Assembly (NCBI GenBank): GCA_002787615.1
Contig: PCXJ01000073.1
Span: forward strand, 11,401-18,108
DNA length: 6,708 nt
Direction: 5' to 3'
Source of the DNA: Alphaproteobacteria bacterium CG11_big_fil_rev_8_21_14_0_20_44_7
Lineage (GTDB): Bacteria > Pseudomonadota > Alphaproteobacteria > Rickettsiales > 21-14-0-20-44-7
Made by a program: the position numbers and the translations under genes. Below are positions 1 to 6,672 of the stretch, one piece after another. The first letter of the stretch is position 1. Every line of letters begins with the position of its first letter. Under the pieces are notes generated by a model. It was not told the origin of the DNA, did not search any database, and saw nothing but the letters and a program-made list of their open reading frames with translations.

Positions 1-1
1 C

Positions 2-712
2 AATATAGTTCTAAACGGCGATATATTAGATTTTGAGATTAATCCTCAGGGATTATTAGATGAAGCCCTGCGTGAGTTGGAAATTATTCGTTCAGTTGCA
101 CCGGATGCACATATACATATTCTTCCCGGCAATCATGATTGTGCAGAGGAATGGCGAGATTTAATAGAGAAAAATTTTGCCGAGGATAGCAGGCTGCATT
201 TCTGGTCGAATTACTGCATTATCGACAAGACGCTTTATACCCATGGTGACATGATAAGCGATTTAACCGATTTGCTCCATGGCTCAGAGCCAAGCCTTTG
301 CAGAGTTAAGGCTCTTTCTGCACAAGACATAGAATTGGGTTTTGTGGCAAAGATATTGGTGAGTAGCGTAAAATCAAGTGGCTTGGTGGGAAGGCTATCG
401 GAAATAGCTTATCCGCGAGATGAATTATACGAAAAGATTTTTATGGCAATTGAGAAAGATGCTCCCGAAACTCTGAAAGATATTACCGATATTGTTGTTG
501 GGCATGTTCATCCGTTGGCGGCTGAGTTAAATGAGACTTTTTCATATAAAGGTTCATTTTATCGTGTGCATATTTCCGCGCCGTGGGTGGCGGGTTCTGC
601 GCCTTCAATTCTGCATATACCGGATTCTCACTATGTTGCCGAGGGGGATTTACGCTATGTGCGTGATTTAAGTCAGCCGCAAGGGCAAGCTGCTTATCCT
701 CAATTTGCCTGA
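2..712 (+). CDS. Calcineurin-like metallophosphoesterase, 5'-truncated by the window edge
   Basis: Probable metal-dependent phosphoesterase; the substrate cannot be told from the sequence. The frame is open from base 2 and gives 236 residues before TGA. Counting from base 2, the metal-binding blocks of the calcineurin-like fold appear in order: NGDILD (5-10), GNHD (43-46), HGD (81-83) and GHVH (167-170). The first block, containing GD and the expected Asp, would lie near the N-terminus of a complete protein, so only the opening Asp-x-His block and a short lead should be missing. A TTG at 77 could be taken as a start but falls after the NGDILD block, so it is rejected. No signal peptide or membrane helix is visible in this part. 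The layout (GD, GNHD, HGD, GHxH) resembles the LpxH-type UDP-diacylglucosamine hydrolase branch, but identity is not claimed. It runs convergent to the minus-strand operon and overlaps its last gene by 13 bases. Confidence 0.9.
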   Translation, partial: NIVLNGDILDFEINPQGLLDEALRELEIIRSVAPDAHIHILPGNHDCAEEWRDLIEKNFAEDSRLHFWSNYCIIDKTLYTHGDMISDLTDLLHGSEPSLCRVKALSAQDIELGFVAKILVSSVKSSGLVGRLSEIAYPRDELYEKIFMAIEKDAPETLKDITDIVVGHVHPLAAELNETFSYKGSFYRVHISAPWVAGSAPSILHIPDSHYVAEGDLRYVRDLSQPQGQAAYPQFA

Positions 713-720
713 GGTTTTTT
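698..720 (+). terminator. Probable intrinsic terminator of the phosphoesterase gene
   Basis: A 5-bp stem, CCTCA (698-702) with TGAGG (710-714), encloses a 7-base loop and is followed at once by six T residues (715-720). The stem is short, so termination may be partial. The right arm contains the TGA stop of the phosphoesterase (710-712), and the left arm contains the complement of the stop of the convergent gene (700-702). Read on the minus strand the hairpin has no T-run after it, so it should act only on plus-strand transcripts. Confidence 0.55.
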
Positions 721-1209
721 CTTCTCGCATTTTTCATGAGCCCAAGAATCTAGCTTGAGTTTAAAGCAATGATGCCCAGCTGGATGTGAGATATTATGGT
801 GGACATATTCTATAATAGGTTCAGCTATCTTCGGATTATACCCCTCGCTTTCTGCATAAAACTCCGTGCATAGCTGATATTCATTTTCTTTATCGCCGGA
901 TTTCAGCTCATAATCACCAATAGGATGAGTAATGGAGTTATGTCTATAGCTATAAGGTCGCTTCATAGCAGGGTTTTGTTGAATGATTTCTAGCTCATCT
1001 AAAGAATCAGGCAATTTGCAATTTTCTCGGTAATATTTATTGATGCCATTTCTAATATAGCTCAAATCCTCCATCCTTTCCTTATCCGCATTCAAATTGC
1101 GGTTATGCTCAGGGCTGCCGACATAATAAAATCCGACCACCAAAACAAGTGCGAATATAACGAAGAATATAATGGTGAGGATTTTGCGTGTATCCATCTC
1201 TCCCGCCAT
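700..1209 (-). CDS. Single-pass membrane protein with pseudopilin-like N-terminal half, function unknown
   Basis: A 169-residue protein, not recognised as a named family. Residues 1-8 are polar and carry Asp, Arg and Lys. Residues 9-30 form one strongly hydrophobic helix ending in FYYVG, so the rest is probably exported to the periplasm with an N-terminal anchor. Residues 45-73 read R-x-x-DL-x-x-I-x-x-x-I-x-x-YY, then N-x-x-LP-x-SL-DEL, a pattern shared with type II secretion pseudopilins and similar anchored proteins, though no prepilin peptidase site is obvious. The C-terminal half has PYSYR, YQLC and HPAGHHCF blocks; four cysteines (about 64, 114, 148, 161) could form disulfides. I place the start at ATG 1209, one base after the upstream TAA (TAAGATG), with weak purine-rich sequence ahead. 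ATG 1197, just after GGGAG, is an alternative; the longer frame from 1284 would overlap the upstream gene by 74 bases and adds no conserved sequence. Last gene of the minus-strand run. Confidence 0.75.
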   Translation of the reverse strand: MAGEMDTRKILTIIFFVIFALVLVVGFYYVGSPEHNRNLNADKERMEDLSYIRNGINKYYRENCKLPDSLDELEIIQQNPAMKRPYSYRHNSITHPIGDYELKSGDKENEYQLCTEFYAESEGYNPKIAEPIIEYVHHNISHPAGHHCFKLKLDSWAHEKCEKKKPQAN

Positions 1210-1210
1210 C

Positions 1211-1852
1211 TTATTGCTCGCTCTTATATAGCTCAGGCTTGAAGTAATAATAAAGCGCGGCAAATTTTGCCAGCAATAGCGCAACTTTTATGCCGAAGCG
1301 CAGACTTAAATCCCCGTCAATGCCATAATTCACGAATAATATCCCGCACACGCTGAGTATGATTGCGCCGATAAGCAGGCTCAGATAAATCAGGCGCAGG
1401 CGGATAATCGGCATGGTTTGTCCGGTAGCTTTCATCGCTTTGCGGATGAGATGCGCGGCATAAATGGTCAGGGGCAGCGAAACGATGATTATCGATAAAT
1501 AGCTTTTCAATGATTCATGGCTGCTACTGCTTTTAAAAGCGCCGGCCATCTGATTATGTCCATCTGGCAGGTTATTATCCAGAATGGTGAAGATGGCAAA
1601 TGTTAGTGTGCATAAGGTCGTATAAAATGCTGCGAAATAAAAGATATTGAGCGTCCATAAGCGCGGTGCGGCGATTTGCAGAGGCTTTGGTACTGCAACG
1701 GGAATTCCGGCATCATGGTATAAGCTCAGCGCATTTTCTACTTGTGCTTTTTCCCAGCCAGCATCAATCAGGGCTTTCTCGATTTTTGCGTAGCTGATTT
1801 TTTCTCTCACCGCGCGTTTGATAAAATCATGCAATTCGGAATCTTTGCTCAT
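1211..1852 (-). CDS. Four-helix integral membrane protein, DUF5671-like, function unknown
   Basis: A 213-residue membrane protein. Residues 1-46 form a soluble helical module with the pattern F-I-x-x-A, S-x-x-x-I-x-x-x-L, AGW, V-x-x-AL-x-x-Y, resembling the small helical heads found on some membrane proteins of unknown function. Four hydrophobic segments follow at about 68-92, 118-137, 151-177 and 187-204, with a Ser/His-rich loop (about 96-115) between the first two. The arrangement looks like DUF5671-type proteins, but that assignment is from memory of the pattern and no activity is known to me. Start choice is firm: AAGGAG sits 5 bases before the ATG. It begins 14 bases after the gyrB stop and ends 1 base before the next ATG, so it is probably co-transcribed with both and may act with the downstream anchored protein. 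Confidence 0.8.
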   Translation of the reverse strand: MSKDSELHDFIKRAVREKISYAKIEKALIDAGWEKAQVENALSLYHDAGIPVAVPKPLQIAAPRLWTLNIFYFAAFYTTLCTLTFAIFTILDNNLPDGHNQMAGAFKSSSSHESLKSYLSIIIVSLPLTIYAAHLIRKAMKATGQTMPIIRLRLIYLSLLIGAIILSVCGILFVNYGIDGDLSLRFGIKVALLLAKFAALYYYFKPELYKSEQ

Positions 1853-1857
1853 ATAAA

Positions 1858-1863
1858 CTCCTT
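1858..1863 (-). promoter_or_regulatory. Strong Shine-Dalgarno before the DUF5671-like gene
   Basis: AAGGAG on the minus strand, 5 bases from the ATG at 1852. It is the only near-consensus ribosome site in the operon; recF and gyrB show none, so this membrane protein seems able to recruit ribosomes independently of upstream translation. It fixes the start of the gene. Confidence 0.8.
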
Positions 1864-1866
1864 TAT

Positions 1867-4287
1867 TTAAACGTCCAGATTTGCCACTTTCAGCGCATTC
1901 TGCTGGATGAAATCACGGCGTGGCTCGACCACATCACCCATCAATGTGGAAAATACTTGGTCAGCTTCATCCTGTTCATTTACCTTCACTTGCAACAAGG
2001 TGCGATTATTAGGATCAAGCGTGGTTTCCCATAGCTGCTCGGCGTTCATTTCACCCAAACCTTTAAAGCGTTGGATGCTAGCGCCTTTATGCCCGAATTC
2101 TAGCAGGCCATCAAACAGCTCTTTCGGGCTGCGAATTTTTTCCTGTGCAGCATTGCGGGAAAGCAGAGCATTCTTATTATATAATTCGGAGAACTCGCCT
2201 GCATGTTTCGCCAGATTCCGCGCCTCTGAGGAAAGCAGGATTTTTTCGTCAAGGATATATGTATCGGTAACGCCGCGTGTAGTACGGTTGATTTTGAAGA
2301 TTCCGTCATTAAGTTCGGTCTTCCACTCTTCCAGAGTTTCTCTGGCATCGAGAAGATTCTGCGTGATTTTATCGGCAGTTGCCTGTGATGAATTGCCGTC
2401 AAATGCGCCGGCGAATAATGCAGCTTCGATGATATTTTGCGGGGCGCGGGCGGTTAGTCCCTGAATCAGAGAGGAATATTTGCGGGCTTTTTCTGCCAGT
2501 TCGCGTAATTTATCTCCGCTTATTTTCTGCCCATTAAATTCTAATTCTCCACCTTCCAAAGCTACGTCAAGCAAGCGGCTTTCCAATGCCTTATCATCCT
2601 TCAGATACACTTCCGATTGGCCGCGTTTCATCTTGTAAAGCGGTGGTTGTGCAATATATAGATATCCACCCTCAATCAATTCCGGCATATGGCGGAAGAA
2701 GAAGGTGAGCAGCAATGTACGGATATGCGCGCCGTCAACGTCCGCATCGGTCATGATGACGATTTTGTGATAGCGTAGTTTCTCGAGGTTAAATTCATCT
2801 TTGATTCCCGTGCCGAGCGCAGTGATTAGCGTACCGATTTCAGCCGAGCCGAGCATCCTGTCAAAACGTGCTTTTTCGACATTGAGGATTTTTCCGCGTA
2901 ATGGCAGAATAGCCTGAGTTTTTCTATCCCTGCCCTGTTTGGCAGAACCGCCCGCAGAATCACCCTCAACGATGAAAACTTCTGAAAGTGATGGGTCTTT
3001 TTCCTGACAATCAGCCAGTTTTCCCGGTAATGATGAGATTTCCAGTGCGGATTTGCGGCGGGTGAGGTCGCGGGCTTTACGCGCCGCTTCTCTGGCAACT
3101 GCGGCTTCAATAATCTTGCCAACCACATTTTTTGCCTCAACCGGATGTTCTTCAAACCACTGGCTTAATTTATCACCAACCGCGCTTTCTACAATCGGAC
3201 GAACTTCGCTGGAAACCAGCTTATCCTTAGTTTGGCTGGAGAATTTCGGGTCAGGAACTTTGACGGAAAGCACGCAGGTCAAGCCTTCACGCGCGTCATC
3301 ACCGGATAATGTTACCTTTTCTTTTTTACCAAGCCCGCTTGCGGCAATATAGGAATTTACGGTGCGGGTAAGAGCGCCACGAAAGCCTTGTAAATGCGTT
3401 CCGCCGTCGCGTTGCGGGATATTGTTGGTGAAGCATAGCGTGTTTTCGTAATAGCTATCATTCCATTGTAGGGCAACGTCCACGGTCATCCCGTCTTTTT
3501 CAACATTGATATTTATGGTTGGGCTAAGTGCGGTACGGGCGCGGTCAAGATATTTGACGAATTCTTCAATTCCGCCTTCATACATAAATTCGGAAGAGCT
3601 TTCTTCTTCTGTGCGCAAATCTCGCAACACAATTTTTACACCGGAATTCAAGAATGCCAACTCACGCAGGCGATGTTCTAATGTAGAAAAATCAAAATCC
3701 ACCATGGTGAAGGTTTCAGTCGAAGGCAGGAATGTAACTTGCGTTCCTTTTTCGCCATTTGCATCACCGACAACTTCAAGTGGTTTTACGGTTACGCCAT
3801 GAGCGAAAACAGCGACATGCTCCTTGCCGTCACGCCAGACTCTAAGCTCTAATTCTGATGAAAGTGCATTTACAACGGAAACGCCAACGCCATGTAGGCC
3901 GCCGGAAACTTTGTATGAATTTTGGTCAAATTTACCACCCGCATGTAGCTGTGTCATGATAACTTCTGCGGCGGAAACACCTTCGCCTTCATGCATATCC
4001 ACCGGAATACCGCGCCCATTATCCTTAACCGTACATGAGCCATTCGGATTTAAGGTTACTATAACCGTATCACAATGTCCGGCGAGAGCTTCATCAATTG
4101 CGTTATCGACAACCTCATAAACCATGTGATGCAGGCCAGAGCCATCATCAGTATCACCGATATACATACCGGGGCGTTTGCGAACTGCTTCCAGCCCTTT
4201 TAGTACTTTAATTGAGCCTGAATCATAATCGGCATTATTTGCTATATTTTTGTTATTAGGGGTCATATTTGCTGCTGAATTTGTCAT
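1867..4287 (-). CDS. gyrB: DNA gyrase subunit B
   Basis: ATPase subunit of the cytoplasmic A2B2 type II topoisomerase that introduces negative supercoils; GyrA is not in this window. It is 806 residues, about the E. coli length. The GHKL ATPase domain is intact: EVVDN with Glu58 and Asn62, DNGRG with Asp89, and the ATP-lid glycine motif GGLHGVGVS (129-137). Arg152 matches the coumarin-contacting Arg136 of E. coli. The transducer has the catalytic-loop QTK (Lys354). The Toprim domain has EGDSAGG (Glu441) and DADVDG (514-519). Position 464, equivalent to E. coli Lys447 in the quinolone region, is Arg, a conservative change. About 180 residues separate the Toprim core from RFKGLGEMN (740 onward), matching the insert usual in proteobacterial GyrB. 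The C-terminus VANLDV is alphaproteobacterial in style. The ATG lies 2 bases after the recF stop with no Shine-Dalgarno, so translation is probably coupled to recF. A second ATG seven codons in (4266) is possible. Confidence 0.98.
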   Translation of the reverse strand: MTNSAANMTPNNKNIANNADYDSGSIKVLKGLEAVRKRPGMYIGDTDDGSGLHHMVYEVVDNAIDEALAGHCDTVIVTLNPNGSCTVKDNGRGIPVDMHEGEGVSAAEVIMTQLHAGGKFDQNSYKVSGGLHGVGVSVVNALSSELELRVWRDGKEHVAVFAHGVTVKPLEVVGDANGEKGTQVTFLPSTETFTMVDFDFSTLEHRLRELAFLNSGVKIVLRDLRTEEESSSEFMYEGGIEEFVKYLDRARTALSPTININVEKDGMTVDVALQWNDSYYENTLCFTNNIPQRDGGTHLQGFRGALTRTVNSYIAASGLGKKEKVTLSGDDAREGLTCVLSVKVPDPKFSSQTKDKLVSSEVRPIVESAVGDKLSQWFEEHPVEAKNVVGKIIEAAVAREAARKARDLTRRKSALEISSLPGKLADCQEKDPSLSEVFIVEGDSAGGSAKQGRDRKTQAILPLRGKILNVEKARFDRMLGSAEIGTLITALGTGIKDEFNLEKLRYHKIVIMTDADVDGAHIRTLLLTFFFRHMPELIEGGYLYIAQPPLYKMKRGQSEVYLKDDKALESRLLDVALEGGELEFNGQKISGDKLRELAEKARKYSSLIQGLTARAPQNIIEAALFAGAFDGNSSQATADKITQNLLDARETLEEWKTELNDGIFKINRTTRGVTDTYILDEKILLSSEARNLAKHAGEFSELYNKNALLSRNAAQEKIRSPKELFDGLLEFGHKGASIQRFKGLGEMNAEQLWETTLDPNNRTLLQVKVNEQDEADQVFSTLMGDVVEPRRDFIQQNALKVANLDV

Positions 4288-4289
4288 GT

Positions 4290-5372
4290 TTAAATTACGT
4301 TGGAATTTTCCAGTTTAACATACTCGGAATTGCCCAGAAGTCCAGTAAATAAAGCATTTTCCGTGCCAGTTAAAAAGCTCTGAGTTTTGAGATTTTCCAG
4401 CTCGTCAAACAGTTCTTTGCGGCGATTCTCATCTAGATGGGCAACAACCTCGTCAAGCAGCAGAATCGGGGTGCGGTTTTTGCGCTCACGCAGCAATCTT
4501 GCCAGCCCCAATGTGATGGAAAGCAGCAAGGCTTTTTGTTCACCTGTAGAGCATAAATTTGCCGGCATATTCTTTTCGGTATGGGTGACGGCGAAATCGG
4601 TTTTATGTACGCCGTGATTGGTGCGTCCGTTCCTTGCATCCTCATCGCGGGAATTCTTGAGTTTTTCAACAAAGCTCTCTTCGCAAGACAGGGCAGAGCT
4701 TTCGTGCAACATATTCTCATATACTCCCATCATGGTGATTTGTGGGCGTGGGAAGCTGGTTTTTGCCTTATCTAAGGAATTTTGCAAATAGGCGATGACC
4801 TCATTGCGCGCAGCGGCGATTGCGATGCCATATTCCGCCATTCTTTGCTCTAATGCGGCAAGCCATCTTCTATCATTAATACCATCCTTGAGTAGCTTTA
4901 GGCGCTCGCGCATTGTGTTTTCATACACCGCAACGCGGGAAGCATGTTCGGGGTCAAAATTATAGATTATGCGGTCAAAAAAGCGGCGGCGTTCGGAATT
5001 GCTTTCCAGAAAAATATTATCCATTTGCGGGGTGAGCCAGATGCAGGAAACATATTCTGCCAGCATATTTGCGCCGGATTGCTTTTCCGAATCAATTTTC
5101 ACGGTGCGGCGTTCACGCCCGATTTCCAGCCCAGTAGCAATTTTATAGCCGCCAACTTCACCGACTACCGACCATTCATTTTGTCCGTGCTTTTTGATAT
5201 CTGCCAGATTTGCTGAGCGTAAGCCGCGCCCCGGTGAAAGCAGGGAAATAGCTTCCAGCAAGTTGGTTTTTCCCGCGCCGTTATGTCCGGTGATGATGGT
5301 GAATAAATTGCCGAATTCTAGCCGAGAAGAGCCATAATTGCGGAAGTTTGTTAAGGTTATCTTAGTTAACAT
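4290..5372 (-). CDS. recF: DNA replication and repair protein RecF
   Basis: SMC-like ATPase that binds ssDNA-dsDNA junctions and, with RecO and RecR, loads RecA at gaps and stalled forks. The 360 residues are close to the usual family length. The N-terminus has the family's LTNFRNY block (7-13) and a Walker A GHNGAGKT (29-36). The middle has LTPQMDNIF and a following ERRRFFD, typical of RecF. The ABC signature is STGEQ (275-279), Walker B is ILLLDE (303-308), and the D-loop ends in HLD (312-314). All catalytic motifs are present. No Shine-Dalgarno precedes the ATG; the 37 bases back to the dnaN stop are mostly a 7-bp tandem repeat. The stop is 2 bases from the gyrB ATG. The dnaN-recF-gyrB order is classic for regions near a bacterial replication origin. 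Confidence 0.97.
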   Translation of the reverse strand: MLTKITLTNFRNYGSSRLEFGNLFTIITGHNGAGKTNLLEAISLLSPGRGLRSANLADIKKHGQNEWSVVGEVGGYKIATGLEIGRERRTVKIDSEKQSGANMLAEYVSCIWLTPQMDNIFLESNSERRRFFDRIIYNFDPEHASRVAVYENTMRERLKLLKDGINDRRWLAALEQRMAEYGIAIAAARNEVIAYLQNSLDKAKTSFPRPQITMMGVYENMLHESSALSCEESFVEKLKNSRDEDARNGRTNHGVHKTDFAVTHTEKNMPANLCSTGEQKALLLSITLGLARLLRERKNRTPILLLDEVVAHLDENRRKELFDELENLKTQSFLTGTENALFTGLLGNSEYVKLENSNVI

Positions 5373-5410
5373 GGCGCAGCTACTAGTTGCTGGCTGCTAG
5401 CTGTTAGCAT
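5366..5410 (-). CDS. Possible 14-codon leader ORF linking dnaN to recF
   Basis: At the dnaN stop the sequence reads TGATG, so an ATG (5410-5408) overlaps the terminator codon of dnaN. It opens a frame encoding MLTASSQQLVAAPC and stops at TAA (5368-5366), which overlaps the recF start: recF begins ATGTTAA, in a different frame. A ribosome ending dnaN could restart here and finish right on the recF ATG, supplying translation to a gene that has no Shine-Dalgarno. What is seen is only the overlapping start and stop codons; translation is inferred. The frame is short enough to be chance, and the peptide itself resembles nothing I know. Confidence 0.25.
   Translation of the reverse strand: MLTASSQQLVAAPC
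5378..5408 (-). repeat. Degenerate 7-bp tandem repeat filling the dnaN-recF spacer
   Basis: On the plus strand four successive heptamers read AGCTACT, AGTTGCT, GGCTGCT and AGCTGTT, followed by a partial AGC. They differ from AGCTGCT by one base each. The array occupies 31 of the 37 bases between the dnaN stop and the recF start. The same stretch contains an imperfect inverted repeat, CAGCTA (5377-5382) with TAGCTG (5398-5403), so a weak hairpin could form ahead of recF. The unit length is not a multiple of three. Confidence 0.65.
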
Positions 5411-6576
5411 CAAACTCTCATCGGCATGATGACATAAAGCACGCTCACATCGGATGGGTCGCGCACTAAGGCTGGGCTTGCGGAGTCTGCCAGCATAAAT
5501 TGCGCGGTTTCACCTTCAATCTGGTTCATCATATCCAGCATGTAGCGGAAATTATATCCGGTTTCAATAGCATCGGCGGAATAGCTTGCTTCCAGCTCTT
5601 CATCCGCAGTATTTCCATCGGCGCTATCGGCGGAGACAATAACTTTTCCGGTGTCGACACTGAGCTTGATTGCGCGTGCTTTTTCAAATGAAACGGTTGA
5701 AACGCGGTCAACTGCTTCGGCAAAAAGCTTGGTATTTACTTCGAGAATTTTATCATTCGCATGGGGAATTACGCGTTCATAATCAGGGAATTTGCCGTCA
5801 ATTAATTTTGAAGTAACCACAACGCTGCCGAGAATGAATTTTATTTTAGTATCAGAAACTGCGATTTTAACTTCCTCGCTGAATTCGGCCAAAAGCTTTT
5901 TTAGCTCGCCCACGGTTTTTTTCGGGATAATAATTCCCGGCATATTTTCTGCACCTTGCGGCATATTCAAAGTGATGCGCGCCAGCCTGTGTCCATCAGT
6001 AGCGGCGGAGCGCAAGAGTTGGTCATCACCATCTTCGGTCACATGCAGATAGACGCCATTTAAATAATAGCGGGTTTCTTCGTTAGAAATTGCAAAGCGA
6101 ACCTTATCTATCAATGCCAATAAATCTTTTGAACTTAGAGTGAAATTATGTGGTAATTCGCCCTGTTCCATAACCGGAAATTGATCAACCGGTAGAGTCA
6201 GCAATTTAAATTTTGAACGTCCGGCCTTAACTTCAATTTGACCATTGCTGCTGGTGACGAATTCAACCTCCGCGCCTTCCGGAAGTTTGCGGATAATCTC
6301 ATAAAGCATTTGCGCGGGCAGAGTAATGCTTGCCGCCTCACTTATCTTCGCCGGAATAGTCTCAGTAATAGAAATTTCCGTATCAGTAGCAGTTAGCCTT
6401 ATGCTGTCACCATCTGCTTCCAGCTTCACGTTTGAAAGCACAGGAATAGTGTTGCGTTTTTCCACAACTGATTGGATGTGAGAGAGTGATTTTAAAATGA
6501 TTGAACGCTCCACAGTAAATTTTATATTTACAGAACTTTGAGTGGTTGGCGCTTCTTCCTTATATGCTACTTCCAT
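5410..6576 (-). CDS. dnaN: DNA polymerase III beta subunit (sliding clamp)
   Basis: Forms the ring-shaped homodimer that tethers DNA polymerase III and other clamp-binding proteins to DNA. The 388 residues cover the three beta-clamp domains, roughly 18-140, 147-265 and 268-388. The first begins KFTVER, followed by LKSLSHIQSVVEKRNTIP, the usual N-terminal signature. GRSKFKLLTLPVDQFP marks the end of domain 1, and the protein ends RDPSDVSVLYVIMPMRV, the normal C-terminus with its hydrophobic pocket residues. The protein normally begins at the residue before KFT, but here that position is Ile and the only ATG is 17 codons upstream, giving the extension MEVAYKEEAPTTQSSVN. A GGGAA (6581-6585) 4 bases before that ATG is a weak but acceptable ribosome site, so the extended start is favoured. 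First gene of the minus-strand run; recF follows after 37 bases. Confidence 0.97.
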   Translation of the reverse strand: MEVAYKEEAPTTQSSVNIKFTVERSIILKSLSHIQSVVEKRNTIPVLSNVKLEADGDSIRLTATDTEISITETIPAKISEAASITLPAQMLYEIIRKLPEGAEVEFVTSSNGQIEVKAGRSKFKLLTLPVDQFPVMEQGELPHNFTLSSKDLLALIDKVRFAISNEETRYYLNGVYLHVTEDGDDQLLRSAATDGHRLARITLNMPQGAENMPGIIIPKKTVGELKKLLAEFSEEVKIAVSDTKIKFILGSVVVTSKLIDGKFPDYERVIPHANDKILEVNTKLFAEAVDRVSTVSFEKARAIKLSVDTGKVIVSADSADGNTADEELEASYSADAIETGYNFRYMLDMMNQIEGETAQFMLADSASPALVRDPSDVSVLYVIMPMRV

Positions 6577-6640
6577 AGTTTTCCCAAGATTGTTTGAATT
6601 TTCATCAATATATAAGTTAATTTAATATCCTTCTAGCACT

Positions 6641-6646
6641 ATTATA
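6641..6646 (-). promoter_or_regulatory. Candidate -10 box of a dnaN promoter
   Basis: A perfect TATAAT on the minus strand lies 64 bases before the dnaN ATG, which would give a leader of about 55-60 bases. At the proper distance upstream (about 6664-6669) the sequence is GAAAAA, a poor -35 match, so this promoter would be weak, activator-dependent or spurious. AT-rich sequence makes chance matches common. Confidence 0.35.
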
Positions 6647-6672
6647 TCTTTTTGCAAAATATGTTTTTCGCA
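6644..6672 (-). repeat. Near-identical direct repeat over the putative dnaN promoter
   Basis: On the minus strand TGCGAAAAACATAT (complement of 6659-6672) is followed after 2 bases by TGCAAAAAGATAT (complement of 6644-6656). They differ by one missing G and one C/G change. The second copy runs into the TATAAT, and a perfect palindrome TTTTGCAAAA lies at 6650-6659. The arrangement could be a binding site for a regulator of dnaN or just AT-rich sequence. No DnaA-box (TTATCCACA-type) match was seen here. Confidence 0.35.

Noticed and set aside
77..79. TTG at 77 as the start of the phosphoesterase
   Set aside because: The frame is open to base 2 and encodes the conserved NGDILD metal-binding block upstream, so the gene starts outside the window.
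1210..1284. Upstream ATG at 1284 for the pseudopilin-like gene (25 more residues)
   Set aside because: It would overlap the coding sequence of the preceding gene by 74 bases, and the added residues match nothing typical before such an anchor helix. The ATG at 1209 is coupled directly to the upstream stop.
1907..2464. 185-codon open frame on the plus strand opposite gyrB
   Set aside because: It is antisense to the conserved C-terminal part of GyrB. Its translation is Ser/Arg/Cys-rich with no recognisable domain, as expected for a shadow frame.
2036..2610. Large insert between the Toprim core and FKGLGEMN of GyrB as a novel domain
   Set aside because: An insert of about this size is normal for proteobacterial GyrB.
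2826..4120. Several frames of about 100 codons on both strands within gyrB
   Set aside because: All lie inside the intact gyrB frame and none shows a motif or ribosome site of its own.
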